Of a DNA stretch of 64,000 bases, positions 62,062 to 64,000 are shown piece by piece. Source of the DNA: Paenibacillus pedocola (lineage in GTDB: Bacteria > Bacillota > Bacilli > Paenibacillales > Paenibacillaceae); contig NZ_CP134223.1 in the NCBI RefSeq assembly GCF_031599675.1, positions 3,286,001 to 3,350,000 on the forward strand, written 5' to 3'. Under the pieces are notes generated by a model that searched no databases, was not told the DNA's origin, and saw nothing but the letters and a program-made list of their open reading frames with translations. The position numbers were made by a program, and so were the translations under genes. How positions within the stretch are numbered: the first letter of the stretch is position 1; every line of letters starts with the position of its first letter.

Positions 62062-64000
62062 TTAGATCGAGCAGGTGAGGCACTCCTCGACGGACAGCTT
62101 CTTGGTCCGGGTGTAATACAGCGACTTCAGGCCTTTATGGGCAGCGTACAGGTAGGAGCGGGCCAGTTCCCGAGTAGATACATCGCTGTTAACATGCAGA
62201 ACCGTCGAGATACCCTGATCTATGTGCGGCTGAATCTCCGCGATCAGGTCAATCACCTTGAACTGGTCCATCTGGTAAGCCGATTTATAGAAGAACACAT
62301 TATCCGGCCGCAGGTAGGGCATCGGATAGTACGTAGTTGAATTGGCATAAGTCCGTGTTTCGATCTGCTCTACAATCGGCATCACGCTGGAAGTGGCATT
62401 CTGAATGTAGGAAATGCTCGCTGTCGGTGCAATCGCTAACCGGTAAGCATGGTAGAGGCCGTTTTCCTTTACCTTATCCCGCAATTGTTCCCAGTCAGCA
62501 GGCGAAGGGATGTACATATCCCCGAACAGCTCCTGCACTCTTGGTGTAACCGGACGGTAATCCGTAGTCAGATAACGTTCGAAATAAGCTCCAGTCGCAT
62601 AATCGGATGCCTCAAACCCCTGGAAAGAGCGGCCGGTTTCCGCAGCAATCTCCATGCTCTTTTCCAGTGAATGATAGTTCATGGTCATGAAGAAGGTCCG
62701 GGCAAAATCACGGGCCTGTTCGCTTTCATAAGCGATATTGTTCTTAGCCAGATAACCGTGGAGATTCATGACGCCAAGGCCGACAGAGTGCATTTCCTTG
62801 TTAGCTTTGGCTACGCCAGGGGCGTTGGAGACGCTGGTCATATCGCTGACGGCGGTGAGGGCGATCATGCCTTCATGCACGGATTCACGGATTTTGCCAT
62901 GCTCCATAACGTTAACAATGTTAAGGGAAGCCAGATTGCAGCTTACATCACGGCGGATCGTATCCTCTTGCCCGTAATCGTTAATCTCCGAGGTTTCCTG
63001 CAGCTGGAAGATTTCCGTACAGAGGTTCGACATCTTGATCTGGCCGACATTTTTCAGGGCATGCGCTTCATTGGCGTTGCTCTTGTTCATAATATACGGA
63101 TAGCCGGATTCCAGCTGGATCATGGCGATTTTGGTCAGCATATCCCGTGCATTCATTGCCTTCTTCTTCTTCACACGCGGATCAGCCAGCAGCTTATCGT
63201 ACATCTCATCCAGATCCATATCATCAAGATGAGTCCCGTAAGCCTTGTATACAGTGTATGGGGCAAAGACATGCAGCGGTTCATTATCCTTAGCAAGCTG
63301 GTAGAAGCGGTTCGGTATGATCAGGCCGATGGAGAGGGTTTTAAGTCTTGTTTTCTCGTCGGCGTTAATTTTCTTGCTGTCGAGGAATTCCAGAACATCC
63401 CAGCCGAAAATATTGTAGTAGGCTGCTCCGGAGCCTTTACGCTGACCCATCTGATCGGCATAAGAGAAGCCGTCTTCCATCAGCTTGAGCACCGGCATAA
63501 TGCCCTTAGCCGCATCCTCGACTCCCTTGATCGTCTCCCCGCGCGAGCGGAGCTTGGACAGGTTGACGGCTACACCGCCGCCGATTTTGGACAGCTGCAT
63601 GCAGGTATTCAGTACATAGTTAATGGAATTAAGCGAATCGTCCATCTCGATAAGGAAGCAGGAGACGAGCTCGCCGCGCCGGCTTTTACCGGCATTCAGG
63701 AAGGTGGGCGTTGCCGGCTGCAGACGCTGTTCCATCATCGAGCGGGCTAGTGTACCGGCGGTCTCAACATTGCCGCGTCCCAGGTGAAGTGCGACTGCCG
63801 CCACACGGTCCGGATAATGCTCCAGATATTGCTTGCGGTCATTGCTTTTTACAGCATAGTCCGTATAGAACTTCGAAGCTGCCATATAAGAGGGGAACGT
63901 AAAGTTGTAGCTGTGGGTAATCCGGTAGACTTCCTCAATCTCAGCCACGCTGTACTGTAAGTAAAAGTTCTCATAGAAATCCTGTTCGATCATGTAGTCA
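62062..64000 (-). CDS. nrdE: Class Ib ribonucleotide reductase, alpha subunit (5' end missing)
   Basis: 645 residues are visible and the frame continues off the right edge; NrdE is normally about 700 residues, so some 50 N-terminal residues are missing. Clear features are the substrate-site segments [30 protein letters not shown], the active-site Cys region in SCNLASLNI, and the C-terminal Cys pair CLTCSI, which is re-reduced by a glutaredoxin-like NrdH or thioredoxin. The enzyme makes deoxyribonucleoside diphosphates from ribonucleoside diphosphates. An internal ATG at 63993 should not be taken as the start. Confidence 0.95.
   Translation of the reverse strand, partial: DYMIEQDFYENFYLQYSVAEIEEVYRITHSYNFTFPSYMAASKFYTDYAVKSNDRKQYLEHYPDRVAAVALHLGRGNVETAGTLARSMMEQRLQPATPTFLNAGKSRRGELVSCFLIEMDDSLNSINYVLNTCMQLSKIGGGVAVNLSKLRSRGETIKGVEDAAKGIMPVLKLMEDGFSYADQMGQRKGSGAAYYNIFGWDVLEFLDSKKINADEKTRLKTLSIGLIIPNRFYQLAKDNEPLHVFAPYTVYKAYGTHLDDMDLDEMYDKLLADPRVKKKKAMNARDMLTKIAMIQLESGYPYIMNKSNANEAHALKNVGQIKMSNLCTEIFQLQETSEINDYGQEDTIRRDVSCNLASLNIVNVMEHGKIRESVHEGMIALTAVSDMTSVSNAPGVAKANKEMHSVGLGVMNLHGYLAKNNIAYESEQARDFARTFFMTMNYHSLEKSMEIAAETGRSFQGFEASDYATGAYFERYLTTDYRPVTPRVQELFGDMYIPSPADWEQLRDKVKENGLYHAYRLAIAPTASISYIQNATSSVMPIVEQIETRTYANSTTYYPMPYLRPDNVFFYKSAYQMDQFKVIDLIAEIQPHIDQGISTVLHVNSDVSTRELARSYLYAAHKGLKSLYYTRTKKLSVEECLTCSI

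Noticed and set aside
62671..63750. A 359-codon open frame on the + strand opposite nrdE
   Set aside because: It is an antisense shadow of a highly conserved gene with biased codons; no RBS and no recognisable protein pattern.
1..64000. tRNA, rRNA, CRISPR array, prophage or insertion sequence
   Set aside because: No cloverleaf, rRNA-like stretch, regularly spaced repeat, transposase or phage structural gene was seen on either strand.

Overview
The window reads as a chromosomal segment of a Gram-positive, spore-former-type Bacillota, most likely Paenibacillus or a close relative. Supporting signs are strong AGGAGG-type ribosome binding sites, TTGACA/TATAAT promoters, hairpins with T-runs between genes, an RNase J, a YojF-BshB2 pair for bacillithiol, a class Ib ribonucleotide reductase, and many glycoside hydrolases and one-component regulators. 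I see no rRNA, tRNA, CRISPR array, complete insertion sequence or prophage.

Layout. 1-2.6 kb: the end of kdpC and an unusual KdpD-type protein made of two head-to-tail KdpD-sensor/USP units with no kinase part. 2.6-4.3 kb: an Lsa-type ABC-F ribosome-protection gene behind a transcription attenuator with three mutually exclusive RNA segments. 4.4-7.7 kb: a LysR regulator divergent from a YhgE/Pip membrane protein. 7.8-9.1 kb: a Rieske oxygenase transcribed leftwards from a leader holding a purine-riboswitch-type aptamer with an altered pocket. 9.3-9.9 kb: a frameshifted dedA. 10-16.2 kb: an operon with a 1037-residue GNAT fusion protein, an amidohydrolase, an FAD oxidoreductase, a nitroreductase and a MarR regulator, followed by an MFS pump with a likely MarR operator. 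17.7-24.6 kb: DUF2188, an amino acid permease, a LysE exporter that seems to start with ATT, DUF3231, RNase J, TetR, and an isochorismatase-fold hydrolase with a YjbR-type protein.

24.6-43.5 kb is mainly a carbohydrate region: an RpiR regulator with an unknown gene, two adjacent Gfo/Idh/MocA dehydrogenases, a GH2 enzyme, a zinc-ribbon protein with a nucleoside-deoxyribosyltransferase-like end, a LacI regulator with a GH38 alpha-mannosidase sharing one identical palindrome, a ROK regulator, a chemoreceptor and a GH5 enzyme.

43.5-64 kb holds a LysE/LysR pair, a polar amino acid ABC transporter operon, a small unknown gene with yojF and bshB2, an NCS2 permease/LysR pair, an MFS/LysR/GNAT group, AraC, an SDR, a short UvrA paralogue, a cardiolipin synthase, a small hydrophilic gene, and nrdF with most of nrdE running off the right edge.

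The most interesting items are the variant purine aptamer in front of a Rieske oxygenase (possibly an HpxD-like purine oxidation enzyme), the attenuator with a possible start-stop leader upstream of the ABC-F gene, the doubled KdpD protein, and the GNAT fusion operon.
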